This document shows, piece by piece, positions 26,941 to 36,822 of a DNA stretch of 64,000 bases. This DNA comes from Mycolicibacterium canariasense (GTDB lineage: Bacteria; Actinomycetota; Actinomycetes; Mycobacteriales; Mycobacteriaceae), in assembly GCF_002101555.1 (NCBI RefSeq), contig NZ_LQOL01000081.1, positions 124,001 through 188,000 on the forward strand. The letters run 5' to 3'. The translations under genes and the position numbers were made by a program. Under the pieces are notes generated by a model. The model saw only the letters and a program-made list of their open reading frames with translations. It was not told the origin of the DNA and ran no database searches. Each line of letters begins with the position of its first letter. Position 1 is the stretch's first letter.

Positions 26941-28665
26941 ATGACACACCACGACCTCGTGATCCGGAACGGAACCATCGTCGACGGCTCGGGCGGGGCA
27001 CCGTATGTCGGCGATGTGGCGGTCACCGACGGGATGATCACCGCGGTCGGCGCCGTGCCAGGAACCGGCAGCCGCGAGATCGAGGCCACCGGACTGCTCG
27101 TCACGCCCGGGTTCGTGGACCTGCACACCCACTACGACGGGCAGGCGATCTGGAGCGATCGGATGACCCCGTCCTCGGCGCACGGGGTCACCACCGCCGT
27201 GATGGGCAACTGCGGAGTCGGTTTCGCTCCCTGCCGGGCGGGCGACCACGAAACGCTGGTGGACGTGATGGCTGGGGTGGAGGACATCCCCGGGGTGGTG
27301 ATGGTCGACGGACTGCCCTGGACCTGGGAAACCTTCCCGGAATTCCTCGATGCCCTGGACTCACGCCGCCGCGATATCGACGTGGCGGCCTTCCTGCCGC
27401 ATTCGCCGCTGCGGGTGTACGTGATGGGCCGCCGCGGCGTGGATCGCGAGCCCGCCACCCCGGAGGACCTGTCGCAGATGCGCAAGCTCGCCGCCGAAGC
27501 CGTCCAGGTCGGCGCCCTCGGCTTCGCGTCGTCCCGGTTGACCATCCACAAGACCGAGAGCGGCCGGCCGATTCCGAGTTACGACGCGGGCCACGACGAG
27601 ATCGAGGCGATCGCGCTCGGGGTCAAGGACGCCGGCGGCGGGCTGATCCAGTTCGTACCCGACCTGCTGGCCGCGGACTATGAAGGGGCGCTGCAGGCGG
27701 TGTTCGACGTCGCGGCCGACGTGGGCCTGCCGGTGACGTTCACCCTGGCGATCGGAAACGCCGGTCCCGCTTTGCATCTGGACGCGCTGCGAATGGTGGA
27801 GAAGGCGAACGCCGGCGGTGGTGAGATCACCGCGCAGATCTTCCCGCGCCCGATCGGCCTGGTGATCGGCCTGGAGTTGTCCGGCAACCCGTTCATCACC
27901 TACCCCAGCTACCGGGCGATCGAGGGTTTGCCGTTGGCCGAGCGCGTCGCGCAGATGCGTAAACCCGAAGTGCGCGAACGGATTCTGAATGACACGCCGG
28001 CCGGCGACGGACATCCGCTGATGTTCGCCGTGCAGGCCTGGGATTACATCTTCCCCCTCGGCGACCCGCCGAACTACGAGCCGGATCCGTCGGACAGCAT
28101 CGCCGCGCGCGCCGCGGCCCGCGGGGTGTCGCCCCTGGAGGAGGCCTACGATCGGCTACTCGACGACGACGGGCGCGCCATGCTGCTGGTCACGCTGGCC
28201 AACTTCCGCGACGGGTCGCTGGACACCGTCGCCGATCTGATCCGCCGCGATGACGTGGTGCTCGGCCTCGGCGATGGTGGGGCGCATTACGGAATGATCT
28301 GCGATGCAAGCTTTCCCACCTACATGCTGACGCACTGGGTGCGGGATCGCGCCACCGGCCGGCTCGGCATCGCCGAGGTGGTGCGGGAGTTGACCACGGT
28401 GCCCGCACGGGTGGCGGGCCTGGCCGATCGTGGCCGCATCGCCGTCGGGTACAAGGCCGACCTGAACGTCATCGATCACGACGCGCTGGCACTGCACAAG
28501 CCGACGGTGGCCCATGACCTGCCCGCCGGTGGGCGCCGGCTCGACCAGACCGCCGACGGTTACGTCGCCACCATCGTGTCGGGCGAGATCATCGCCGAGC
28601 GCGGGCAGCCGACCGCGGCCCGGCCGGGCAAGCTGATTCGCGGGCGGCAACCGGCGCCCGCCTAA
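26941..28665 (+). CDS. D-aminoacylase-like amidohydrolase
   Basis: A 574-residue metal-dependent hydrolase of the N-acyl-D-amino-acid deacylase group of the amidohydrolase superfamily. The metal-binding HTHYDGQ motif begins at His62, and the cysteine in MGNCGVGFAPC matches the extra zinc ligand used by D-aminoacylases. DGGAHYGMICD near the end carries the catalytic Asp region, and the protein ends with the usual VSGEIIAERGQPT strand. The natural substrate may be an N-acyl amino acid or another amide. It is divergent from the VOC gene. Confidence 0.88.
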   Translation: MTHHDLVIRNGTIVDGSGGAPYVGDVAVTDGMITAVGAVPGTGSREIEATGLLVTPGFVDLHTHYDGQAIWSDRMTPSSAHGVTTAVMGNCGVGFAPCRAGDHETLVDVMAGVEDIPGVVMVDGLPWTWETFPEFLDALDSRRRDIDVAAFLPHSPLRVYVMGRRGVDREPATPEDLSQMRKLAAEAVQVGALGFASSRLTIHKTESGRPIPSYDAGHDEIEAIALGVKDAGGGLIQFVPDLLAADYEGALQAVFDVAADVGLPVTFTLAIGNAGPALHLDALRMVEKANAGGGEITAQIFPRPIGLVIGLELSGNPFITYPSYRAIEGLPLAERVAQMRKPEVRERILNDTPAGDGHPLMFAVQAWDYIFPLGDPPNYEPDPSDSIAARAAARGVSPLEEAYDRLLDDDGRAMLLVTLANFRDGSLDTVADLIRRDDVVLGLGDGGAHYGMICDASFPTYMLTHWVRDRATGRLGIAEVVRELTTVPARVAGLADRGRIAVGYKADLNVIDHDALALHKPTVAHDLPAGGRRLDQTADGYVATIVSGEIIAERGQPTAARPGKLIRGRQPAPA

Positions 28666-28684
28666 TCAACGTCAAGACTATAAA

Positions 28685-28703
28685 AATCGACATGATGTCG
28701 ATT
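28685..28703. promoter_or_regulatory. Perfect 19-bp palindrome, TetR-type operator
   Basis: AATCGACAT-G-ATGTCGATT is a perfect odd palindrome lying 18 bp upstream of the SDR ATG at 28722 and directly after a TATAAA-like sequence. The SDR gene is followed by and overlaps a TetR gene (29570), so this is probably the operator through which that regulator controls the pair. Confidence 0.75.
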
Positions 28704-28721
28704 AGTGGGTATCCTCGTGTC

Positions 28722-29573
28722 ATGCCCAAGACGTTCTTCATCACCGGGGTCAGCACCGGACTCGGCCGCGCCTTCGCGCACGGCGCATTGGAAGCCGGCC
28801 ACACCGTCATCGGAACGGTACGCAGGACCGCCGATCTCGCCCCGTTCGAGGCATTGGGCGCGAACGCGCACGGCCGGATCCTCGACGTCACCGACCACGG
28901 GGCGGTCGTCGACACCGTCGCCGAGACCGAGGCGTCGATCGGCCCCATCGACGTCGTGATCGCCAACGCCGGTTACGGATTGGAGGGCGTCTTCGAGGAG
29001 ACGCCGCTGGCGCAGCTGCGCGCGCAATTCGAGACCAATGTGTTCGGCGCTGCGGCCACGGTGCAGGCGGTGCTGCCCTACATGCGCAAGCGGCGGGCCG
29101 GGCACATCATGGCCGTCACCTCGATGGGCGGCTTGATGACGGTACCGGGGCTCTCGGCGTACTGCGCCAGCAAGTACGCCCTGGAAGGTCTGCTGGAGAG
29201 CATCGGCAAGGAGGTCGCAGGGTTCGGGATCCACGTCACCGCAATCGAACCCGGGTCGTTCCGGACGGATTGGGCGGGCCGGTCGATGGTCCGCGCCGAA
29301 CGCGCCATCGACGACTACGACGTGGTGTTCGAGCCGATCCGCCAGGCACGGCTACAGGCCGACGGCAATCAGCTCGGCGATCCGGCGAAGGCCGCGGCGG
29401 CGGTGTTGACCGTCGTCGACGCCGCCGAACCGCCCCGCCACCTCCTGCTGGGATCCGATGCACTGCGGCTGGTGCGGGCCGGACGCGACGCCGTCGACGC
29501 CGATATCGCGGCCTGGGAAACACTTTCGCGCAGTACCGATTTCCCCGATGGCCATCAGATTGCGGCCAGTTGA
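28722..29573 (+). CDS. Short-chain dehydrogenase/reductase controlled by the downstream TetR
   Basis: A 283-residue SDR oxidoreductase. TFFITGVSTGLGRAFAHGAL is the cofactor-binding motif, VIANAGYGLEG the NAG motif, and the catalytic Y-x-x-x-K is in SAYCASKYALEGLLES. The ATG at 28722 (MPKTFFITGV) is used; an ATG at 28692 lies inside the operator palindrome. The stop overlaps the TTG start of the following TetR gene (TTGA), so the two are translationally coupled. The substrate is unknown. Confidence 0.88.
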   Translation: MPKTFFITGVSTGLGRAFAHGALEAGHTVIGTVRRTADLAPFEALGANAHGRILDVTDHGAVVDTVAETEASIGPIDVVIANAGYGLEGVFEETPLAQLRAQFETNVFGAAATVQAVLPYMRKRRAGHIMAVTSMGGLMTVPGLSAYCASKYALEGLLESIGKEVAGFGIHVTAIEPGSFRTDWAGRSMVRAERAIDDYDVVFEPIRQARLQADGNQLGDPAKAAAAVLTVVDAAEPPRHLLLGSDALRLVRAGRDAVDADIAAWETLSRSTDFPDGHQIAAS

Positions 29574-30169
29574 CCAGGCGACGATCCGGCGAACCCCGCA
29601 AGGGTGATCTGCGCGAGGCCGCGATACTGGACGCGGCCGAGCGGTTACTGAGCACCATCGGTTACGACGCGATGACGATCGCCGACGTCGCCGAAGGCGC
29701 CGGCATCACCCGCGGGGCGCTCTACTTCTACTTCGGCTCCAAGCAGGAGATCATCACGGCGCTGTTCGCCCGCACCGTCGCGGTGCTGCACGAGAAGTCG
29801 CGCGCCGCAACCGAGGACGCCGCCAGCGGGGCGAAGGCGATCGACACCGCGATGAGACGGACCGAGGATCTGTGGCGCGAGCACGGTGTCGTCATGCGCA
29901 CGGCGATCGACCTGGCGGCCACCGTCCCGCAGCTCGACGCGCTGTGGAAAGAGACGGCCGACATCTTCATCGCCGCCATCAAGGCGATCCTCGAGCAGAT
30001 GGGTGTGCCGGCCGGCAAGCGCCCCGACCAATCGTCGGCCCTCGCCGAAGCCCTGTGCTGGATGATCGAACGCAACTTCTATCAGGCCTCTCGGGTGTCG
30101 CCGGCCCGGCTGGCTCAGGCGCGGCAGGCCTGCACCGAGATCTGGTTGCGGGTCCAAGCCGCGCAGTGA
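29570..30169 (+). CDS. TetR family regulator
   Basis: A 199-residue repressor-type protein. The HTH is near residues 30-60 (MTIADVAEGAGITRGALYFYFGSKQEI) and the C-terminal domain has the pattern seen in regulators of lipid or xenobiotic genes. I chose TTG at 29570 because it overlaps the SDR stop and there is no in-frame ATG or GTG near the homologous start. It most likely controls the SDR gene and itself through the palindrome at 28685-28703. It is convergent with the next TetR gene. Confidence 0.85.
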   Translation: MTRRRSGEPRKGDLREAAILDAAERLLSTIGYDAMTIADVAEGAGITRGALYFYFGSKQEIITALFARTVAVLHEKSRAATEDAASGAKAIDTAMRRTEDLWREHGVVMRTAIDLAATVPQLDALWKETADIFIAAIKAILEQMGVPAGKRPDQSSALAEALCWMIERNFYQASRVSPARLAQARQACTEIWLRVQAAQ

Positions 30170-30184
30170 CCGGCGCGGCCGGGC

Positions 30185-30811
30185 CTACGCACCGCGGATC
30201 GCCCGAAAAGCCGCCCGGCCGACCAGTTCTCCCAGTTCCTCGGCGGTATGGGCGTTGTCCGCGTCGAGCAGGCTGCGCACCGCACTTTCGGCCATGGACA
30301 CGAACAGTTCGACCAGCACGGGAGCCTTGCGCTCGGCGTCCACGGTGCCCCAGCGCACCAAGTCGGGGCGCACCAGTCGCTCGAACTGCTCGGCGATGCG
30401 GCGCCGGCCCCGCGAGAACGTTTCCGCCACATCACGGCCCGGGTTGGCGCAGAACAACATTCGCCACGTATCGGGATGTGCGGCAACCGTGCCCAGCAGC
30501 GCCTGCATGCCGGCAACATAGGCGGCTTCGGTCTTCGGAAAGCTCCCCGGCGCCGGGTATGCGCTCAGCACCCCCTCAAGCAGGGTGCGCTCCTCCCGTT
30601 CCAACAGTGCCGTCAACAGGTCGATCCGGTTGGCGTAGCACGCGTAGACCACCGGACGGGTGACACCGAGCCGGGCGGCGATGGCCTCGATGGTGACGGC
30701 GGGAATGCCGTCGGCCAGGGCGATCTCCATCGCGGCGTCGAGCACCAAGGGGCGCCTGCGTTCGGGTCCGAGGTGCGACGCCCGCCTCTTGACGGCAGTT
30801 CCTACAGTCAT
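30185..30811 (-). CDS. TetR family regulator with tandem operators
   Basis: A 208-residue repressor-type protein. The HTH is near residues 35-65 (VTIEAIAARLGVTRPVVYACYANRIDLL), followed by a helical ligand domain. The ATG at 30811 lies within the first of two direct-repeat operators (30799-30839) that also precede the divergent MpaB-type gene, so autorepression and control of that gene are both likely. Convergent with the previous TetR gene, with 15 bp between stops. Confidence 0.87.
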   Translation of the reverse strand: MTVGTAVKRRASHLGPERRRPLVLDAAMEIALADGIPAVTIEAIAARLGVTRPVVYACYANRIDLLTALLEREERTLLEGVLSAYPAPGSFPKTEAAYVAGMQALLGTVAAHPDTWRMLFCANPGRDVAETFSRGRRRIAEQFERLVRPDLVRWGTVDAERKAPVLVELFVSMAESAVRSLLDADNAHTAEELGELVGRAAFRAIRGA

Positions 30812-30839
30812 GTAGGAAAATGCTACACCTATGTAGGAA
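30799..30839. promoter_or_regulatory. Two tandem operator palindromes between TetR and MpaB-type genes
   Basis: Site 1 (30799-30818) is TTCCTACA-N4-TGTAGGAA, perfect in both arms. Site 2 (30820-30839) has the arms ATGCTACA and TGTAGGAA. The centres are 21 bp apart, about two helical turns, which would allow cooperative binding of two repressor dimers on one face. The sites cover the start region of the TetR gene and the promoter of the divergent gene at 30861. Confidence 0.75.
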
Positions 30840-30860
30840 ATGTCAGGGGGAGGATCGCTC

Positions 30861-31934
30861 ATGGTGCTGCAACAACTTCGAGCCCCGGTGCCCACCGAAC
30901 CGGCCGAGGACTACGGCTTCTTCGGGCCCGGTTCGGTGACGTGGAAGGTGTGGAGCTATCCCACGTCGTTGACCGTGGGTTTCATCCGGGCGGTGGTGGT
31001 CGAGGAGCTCGACCCCGCGCTCGTCGCCGCGGTCGACAAGACCCATGACATCTACCGGCGTCCCCGGACCCGCTACGACCGCACACTGCACTACTTCGCG
31101 TTGGTGGCCTTCGGCGACTCACGGACCACGTCGAAGGCCGCCGACGTGCTGGTCAAGGTGCACTCCAAGGCGATCGGCAACGACCCGTACAGCGGAAAGC
31201 GCTACGACGCCAACGATCCCGAATCCCAACTGTGGATCCACCTGACGGCCTGGCACTCCATCCTGTACGCCTACGAGACCTACGGGCCCGGCAAGCTGTC
31301 CGACGACGAAGAGCGCCAGTACTGGGCCGAGTGCGCCGTCGCGGCCGAGCTGCAGACCTGCGACCCCGCCGACGTCCCCCGCGACCGGGAGGGCGTGCGC
31401 GCCTATTTCGAAAAGATGCGTCCACGGCTGGTCGGCTCACCGATCGCCCGGCAGGCCATGGACCACCTGGTCAACGGGGCCGCTCTGGTGTCACCGATGC
31501 GCGGTGTGTTCACCCCGGCCACCTGGGTGATCAACCGTTTTCTGCGCGCCGGCGTCATCGCGACCCTGCCGCAGTGGATGCGCGAGATGGGTGGGCTGCC
31601 GCAGTCGCGCCTGACCGATGCCTTGGTCCGGCCCATCCTGCGGGCGTCGTTCGCGGCGCTGCAGATCAGCCCGCCCGCGGTCCGGCTGCGGGTGATCCGG
31701 ATGATCTCGCCGGCCACTGTTGCGGTCGTCGCACCCGTGCTGCGCGGTGTGCCCGCCCGGCGCCGCGAGGTTCTCGCCCCGGCGCAGGCGCGCGCCCGGT
31801 ACGGCTACGACAAGCCCGCCGAGGCGCACCTGGAGTGGCGGGCCCGGCAACACCGGCGGGTGTTCACCGACGGTGCCGCGCCCAGTGACGACGGTCTGCT
31901 GGAATCCCAGCCCATCCTGGGATCGATCACCTGA
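30861..31934 (+). CDS. MpaB/latex-clearing-type oxygenase family protein (DUF2236)
   Basis: A 357-residue protein of the DUF2236 family, which includes rubber oxygenase Lcp and the MpaB haem proteins. GPGSVTWKVWSYPTSL at the N-terminus, the Arg-rich segment RRPRTRYDRTLHYF and LWIHLTAWHSILYAYE (with the likely haem-ligand His) are the family landmarks. The ATG at 30861 has a strong GGGGGAGG seven nt upstream, better than the ATG at 30840 inside the operator. No signal peptide is visible, so it may act in the cytoplasm or at the membrane. The tandem operators and the divergent TetR suggest induction by a substrate-like ligand. Confidence 0.85.
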   Translation: MVLQQLRAPVPTEPAEDYGFFGPGSVTWKVWSYPTSLTVGFIRAVVVEELDPALVAAVDKTHDIYRRPRTRYDRTLHYFALVAFGDSRTTSKAADVLVKVHSKAIGNDPYSGKRYDANDPESQLWIHLTAWHSILYAYETYGPGKLSDDEERQYWAECAVAAELQTCDPADVPRDREGVRAYFEKMRPRLVGSPIARQAMDHLVNGAALVSPMRGVFTPATWVINRFLRAGVIATLPQWMREMGGLPQSRLTDALVRPILRASFAALQISPPAVRLRVIRMISPATVAVVAPVLRGVPARRREVLAPAQARARYGYDKPAEAHLEWRARQHRRVFTDGAAPSDDGLLESQPILGSIT

Positions 31935-32006
31935 CCCCGGGCGCCTTTCGATCACCGCGCGCCTAACGCTGGTCTGGCGGTCCGCGCCGTGCGGTGATTG
32001 ATCCTC

Positions 32007-33326
32007 GTGACTGTCACCGACGCGCCGGCCCCCGGTGACCAGGACCGGGCCATCTCGCCGCAGGCGCGCACCGCGCTGTGGGCCAGCCTGGTCGGCACCA
32101 CCATCGAGTGGTACGACTTCTTCCTCTACGCCACCGCGGCCGGCCTGGTGTTCAACCACGCCTTCTTCCCAGACCAGACCACCTTCGTCGGCACCCTGTT
32201 GTCGTTCGCGACCTTCGCGGTCGGCTTCGTGGTCCGTCCCATCGGCGGTTTCGTGTTCGGCCACGTCGGGGATCGCATCGGCCGCAAGAAGACCCTCGCG
32301 CTGACGATGTTCCTGATGGGTGGGGCCACCGCGCTGATGGGCCTGCTGCCCACGGCCGCACAGATCGGTGTGGTGGCACCGATCCTGCTGCTGCTGTTGC
32401 GCGTCGTGCAGGGCTTCGCGCTCGGCGGTGAATGGGCCGGTGCGGTGCTGCTGGCCGTCGAACACAGCCCACGGCGACGGCGCGGCCTGTTCGGCAGCAT
32501 CCCGCAGATCGGGTTGGCGCTCGGCCTGGCCCTGGGCACCGGGGTGTTCGCGGTGTTGCAGGCCACCCTGTCGGACGCCGCGTTCCTGGCCTACGGCTGG
32601 CGCGTCGCCTTCCTGCTGAGCATCGTGCTGGTGGTATTCGGCGTGGTGGTGCGGCTGAAGGCAAGCGAGACACCGGCATTCGAGAAGGTGCGCGACAGCG
32701 ACGACCGTGCCGCGGTGCCGCTGCGCGAGGTGTTCAAGCCACCGGTGCTGCGCTCCACCGTGCTGGGCATGTTGTCCCGCTGGGGTGAGGGTGCGGCGTT
32801 CAACACCTGGGGCGTCTTCGCGATCTCGTATGCCACCGGGACACTCAAGCTGGACAAGGTGCCGGTACTGGTGTCGGTCACGGTGGCCGCGCTGCTGATG
32901 GCCGCCCTACTGCCGGTCTCCGGCATACTGACCGACCGGTTCGGCGCCAAGCGGATATACGCGACCGGCATCGCGGCCTACGGGCTGGCGGTGTTCCCGG
33001 TGTTCGCGCTGTTCGGTACCAAGAACATCGCGTTGTACGCGGTGGCGATGCTGGTGGTGTTCGGTGTCATCCATGCGCTGTTCTACGGGGCGCAGGGCAC
33101 GTTGTATGCGTCGCTGTTCCCGGCACGGATCCGCTACACCGGGCTGTCCACGGTCTATCAGCTCTCCGGTGTGTACGCCTCGGGCCTGACCCCGCTGATC
33201 CTCACCGCGCTGATCGGTGCCGCCGGCGGCTCACCGTGGATCGCGTGCGCGTACCTGGCCGGGACGTCGGTGATCAGCGTCGCCGCGACGCTCGCGCTGA
33301 AACCCACTCCCCTGCCCGAGCTTTAG
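32007..33326 (+). CDS. MFS transporter, metabolite:H+ symporter (MHS) family
   Basis: A 12-helix membrane transporter of about 440 residues. The N-terminal signature TTIEWYDFFLYATAAGLVF, the loop motif GHVGDRIGRKKTLAL and VVQGFALGGEWAGAVLL identify the MHS subgroup, whose members carry dicarboxylates, betaine, shikimate or aromatic acids with protons. I place the start at GTG 32007 (MTVTDAPAPGDQDRA); TTG at 31998 is possible. It follows the MpaB-type gene in the same direction after 72 bp. The substrate cannot be read from sequence. Confidence 0.9.
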   Translation: MTVTDAPAPGDQDRAISPQARTALWASLVGTTIEWYDFFLYATAAGLVFNHAFFPDQTTFVGTLLSFATFAVGFVVRPIGGFVFGHVGDRIGRKKTLALTMFLMGGATALMGLLPTAAQIGVVAPILLLLLRVVQGFALGGEWAGAVLLAVEHSPRRRRGLFGSIPQIGLALGLALGTGVFAVLQATLSDAAFLAYGWRVAFLLSIVLVVFGVVVRLKASETPAFEKVRDSDDRAAVPLREVFKPPVLRSTVLGMLSRWGEGAAFNTWGVFAISYATGTLKLDKVPVLVSVTVAALLMAALLPVSGILTDRFGAKRIYATGIAAYGLAVFPVFALFGTKNIALYAVAMLVVFGVIHALFYGAQGTLYASLFPARIRYTGLSTVYQLSGVYASGLTPLILTALIGAAGGSPWIACAYLAGTSVISVAATLALKPTPLPEL

Positions 33327-33331
33327 TTGTC

Positions 33332-33389
33332 GAGTGTGGGTCCTGTGCACGCGTATGCCCGAATTGGCGTGCACAGGGCCCACACTCGT
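33332..33389. repeat. Downstream palindrome of DUF559 unit 2
   Basis: A 22-bp stem (33332-33353 with 33368-33389) with a single T/G wobble position and a 14-nt loop. The arm begins CGAGTGTGGG and ends TGCACGC. It ends on the last base of the DUF559 stop codon (33389-33391). A decayed copy of the same arm lies on the other side of the gene at 34249-34303. Confidence 0.9.
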
Positions 33390-34222
33390 CAGACAGGACA
33401 GCCCGCCGCCCGCAACTTCGCGTGCACCCGCTGCACAATGACGTCCGGGCGCCTCAGCATTTCGGCGCTGACCCGCACAACCGCCCAACCGGCCTCTTCG
33501 AGTAGCGCGATGCGGTCGATATCCCACGATCGCTGGCGCCCGTCGGCCCAGTGCTGGACGCCGTCGTACTCGACCGCGACCCTCCACTGCCGCCACCCCA
33601 TGTCGACGCGGATGCGTAACCGGGGGAAGGCAATCTGAGTCTCCGGGCGCGGCAGACCGGCCCGCACGAGCAGCAGACGCAGCCTGCTCTCCTGGGGAGA
33701 TTCGGCACCACCGTCGACCATGGGCAGCAGCGCCCGCAGCCGCGCGACGCCTCGGGCGCCTGGATGCACCTCGGCCACGGCGAGAACATCGGCGGGTTCG
33801 ATGCGGGTCGCGTTCAGCACGGCGTCCACCGCGACGACGGCCACGTCGTCGCGGTAACGCCGCCCCAGGTCGAAGGCGGTACGGGCCGGCGTCGTGCATT
33901 CGACGCCGCCCACCCGGCACGTCTGGCCGTCCGCGAGTTTCCATGAGCGCACGACCATTCCGGCCTGCGCGTGCCGGTCCGCGCGGATGATCTCGGCAGG
34001 GGCTTTCGGGTCCAACCACTTCGTGCCCAGGATCGCGGCGGCCGACGCCCCCGCGAGCATCGCGCCGGAGGACAACCACGCCGCCTGGGCTCTGATCCGA
34101 GCCGTCAGTTCGACGTCGCCCCGGACGTACACGTCGCGGTAGAGGGCGACATGGTCGCGGGCCAACCCCCGCCGGGTGAATTCACCACGACCGACGGCCA
34201 TACTGCCGATGAAGGGCTCCAT
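33389..34222 (-). CDS. DUF559 (Vsr-like nuclease fold) protein, second copy
   Basis: A 277-residue protein with the same two-part layout as the protein at 3615-4499. The N-terminal AbiEi-like region begins MEPFIGSMAVGRGEFTRRGL and the C-terminal DUF559 nuclease-like domain follows (ESPQESRLRLLLVRAGLPR, RVDMGWRQWRVAVEYDGVQHW, WAVVRVSAEML). The candidate catalytic acids are the D of RVDMGW and the E/D of VEYDG. Like the first copy it is bracketed by palindromes, but with a different arm sequence. It lies between the convergent MFS gene and groEL2. Activity is not established. Confidence 0.8.
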   Translation of the reverse strand: MEPFIGSMAVGRGEFTRRGLARDHVALYRDVYVRGDVELTARIRAQAAWLSSGAMLAGASAAAILGTKWLDPKAPAEIIRADRHAQAGMVVRSWKLADGQTCRVGGVECTTPARTAFDLGRRYRDDVAVVAVDAVLNATRIEPADVLAVAEVHPGARGVARLRALLPMVDGGAESPQESRLRLLLVRAGLPRPETQIAFPRLRIRVDMGWRQWRVAVEYDGVQHWADGRQRSWDIDRIALLEEAGWAVVRVSAEMLRRPDVIVQRVHAKLRAAGCPV

Positions 34223-34248
34223 GCCTGCAAACTCACGGCAGCCACCGA

Positions 34249-34303
34249 CGAGTGTGGGCCCTGTGCACGACGATTGGCCCGTTCGTGTTCACAGAACCCA
34301 CAT
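34249..34303. repeat. Upstream palindrome of DUF559 unit 2, partly decayed
   Basis: The left arm (34249-34270) begins CGAGTGTGGGCCCTGTGCAC and matches the 33332-33389 palindrome almost exactly. The right arm (about 34284-34303) pairs with it imperfectly, with a CC/AA mismatch pair and a one-base bulge. It lies 26 bp upstream of the DUF559 start and just before the groEL2 terminator. Confidence 0.75.
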
Positions 34304-34317
34304 TGGGGATAACGCGA

Positions 34318-34354
34318 AAAAGGCCCTGATGCGCGGAACGCATCAGGGCCTTTT
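34318..34354 (-). terminator. Intrinsic terminator of groEL2
   Basis: A 16-bp stem (34318-34333 with 34339-34354) containing GGCCCTGATGCG with a 5-nt loop. On the transcript it is followed by a run of U residues, and it lies 11 bp beyond the groEL2 stop. This is one of the clearest intrinsic terminators in the window. Confidence 0.9.
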
Positions 34355-34365
34355 CGTAACAGGAC

Positions 34366-36090
<1,725 letters not shown>

Positions 36091-36103
36091 TCACCGTCCC
36101 GAC

Positions 36104-36130
36104 CTAGCACTCATCAGTTGAGAGTGCCAA
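36104..36130 (-). promoter_or_regulatory. CIRCE element 1 (HrcA operator)
   Basis: CTAGCACTC-N9-GAGTGCCAA closely matches the consensus TTAGCACTC-N9-GAGTGCTAA bound by the heat-shock repressor HrcA. It lies 113 bp upstream of the groEL2 ATG. Confidence 0.9.
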
Positions 36131-36138
36131 GTACGTTC

Positions 36139-36165
36139 TTAGCACTCGACCAGGGCGAGTGCAAG
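36139..36165 (-). promoter_or_regulatory. CIRCE element 2 (HrcA operator)
   Basis: TTAGCACTC-N9-GAGTGCAAG, with a perfect left arm, lies 8 bp beyond the first CIRCE box. The pair implies cooperative HrcA repression of groEL2. It also reaches close to the 3' end of the TetR gene at 36182. Confidence 0.88.
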
Positions 36166-36181
36166 GTCGGCGACGGCCGGT

Positions 36182-36721
36182 TCACCGCGGGCGCAAACCG
36201 TCGATCACCACTTCGGTGCCGCGTTCGGCAACCCCGGCGTTGTAGGCCTGCATCGCCTGCAGGCCGACGACGAGCGCCTTCACTTCGGGCACGGTGACAT
36301 CGGGGCGGACCGCGCCGGCCCGTTGCGCCGCCAGCAGCAGATCCCCCACCATGCCCAGGAACTCCGCCTCGGCCGCGGGCAGGGCACTGTTGACGTCCAC
36401 CCCGGCGCCGGCCAACGCGTCGACCAGGCCGCGATCGGTGGCGCCCCACTGCAGCACCATCGCGCGGATCAGCTCGAACAGGCCACCGGCCGGATCGGCC
36501 GCCACCAGGGCCCGGCCCTCGTCGATGATCTGCCGCATCCGGTCTTCCACGACCGCCCGGAACAGGTCTTCCTTGGTCGGGAAATGCCGGTAGACGGTGC
36601 CCGCCCCCACCCCGGCGCGGCGGGCGATCTCGTCGATGGGGACGCCGAGTCCGTCGGCGGCAAAAGTTTGGTAAGCGACGTCGAGCACCTTGGCTCGATT
36701 GCGGGCCGCATCCGCGCGCAC
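36182..36721 (-). CDS. TetR family regulator
   Basis: A short TetR-type repressor of 179 residues with the HTH at about residues 25-50 (VPIDEIARRAGVGAGTVYRHFPTKEDLF) and a helical C-terminal domain. A GTG at 36719-36721 is used as the start. It is divergent from the SDR gene at 36823 with 101 bp between, so it most likely controls that gene; a TATAGT sequence near 36770 may be the SDR -10 element. The CIRCE boxes of groEL2 lie just beyond its stop. Confidence 0.85.
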   Translation of the reverse strand: MRADAARNRAKVLDVAYQTFAADGLGVPIDEIARRAGVGAGTVYRHFPTKEDLFRAVVEDRMRQIIDEGRALVAADPAGGLFELIRAMVLQWGATDRGLVDALAGAGVDVNSALPAAEAEFLGMVGDLLLAAQRAGAVRPDVTVPEVKALVVGLQAMQAYNAGVAERGTEVVIDGLRPR

Positions 36722-36822
36722 GACTCATCACCTCACGGGAATCAACAAAGCGGGGCGTGCGTTCCGTATAGTCGCAACTAACCGGAGAACCTACTCCGCT
36801 TAACCCGCACAAGGAGTTTCTC

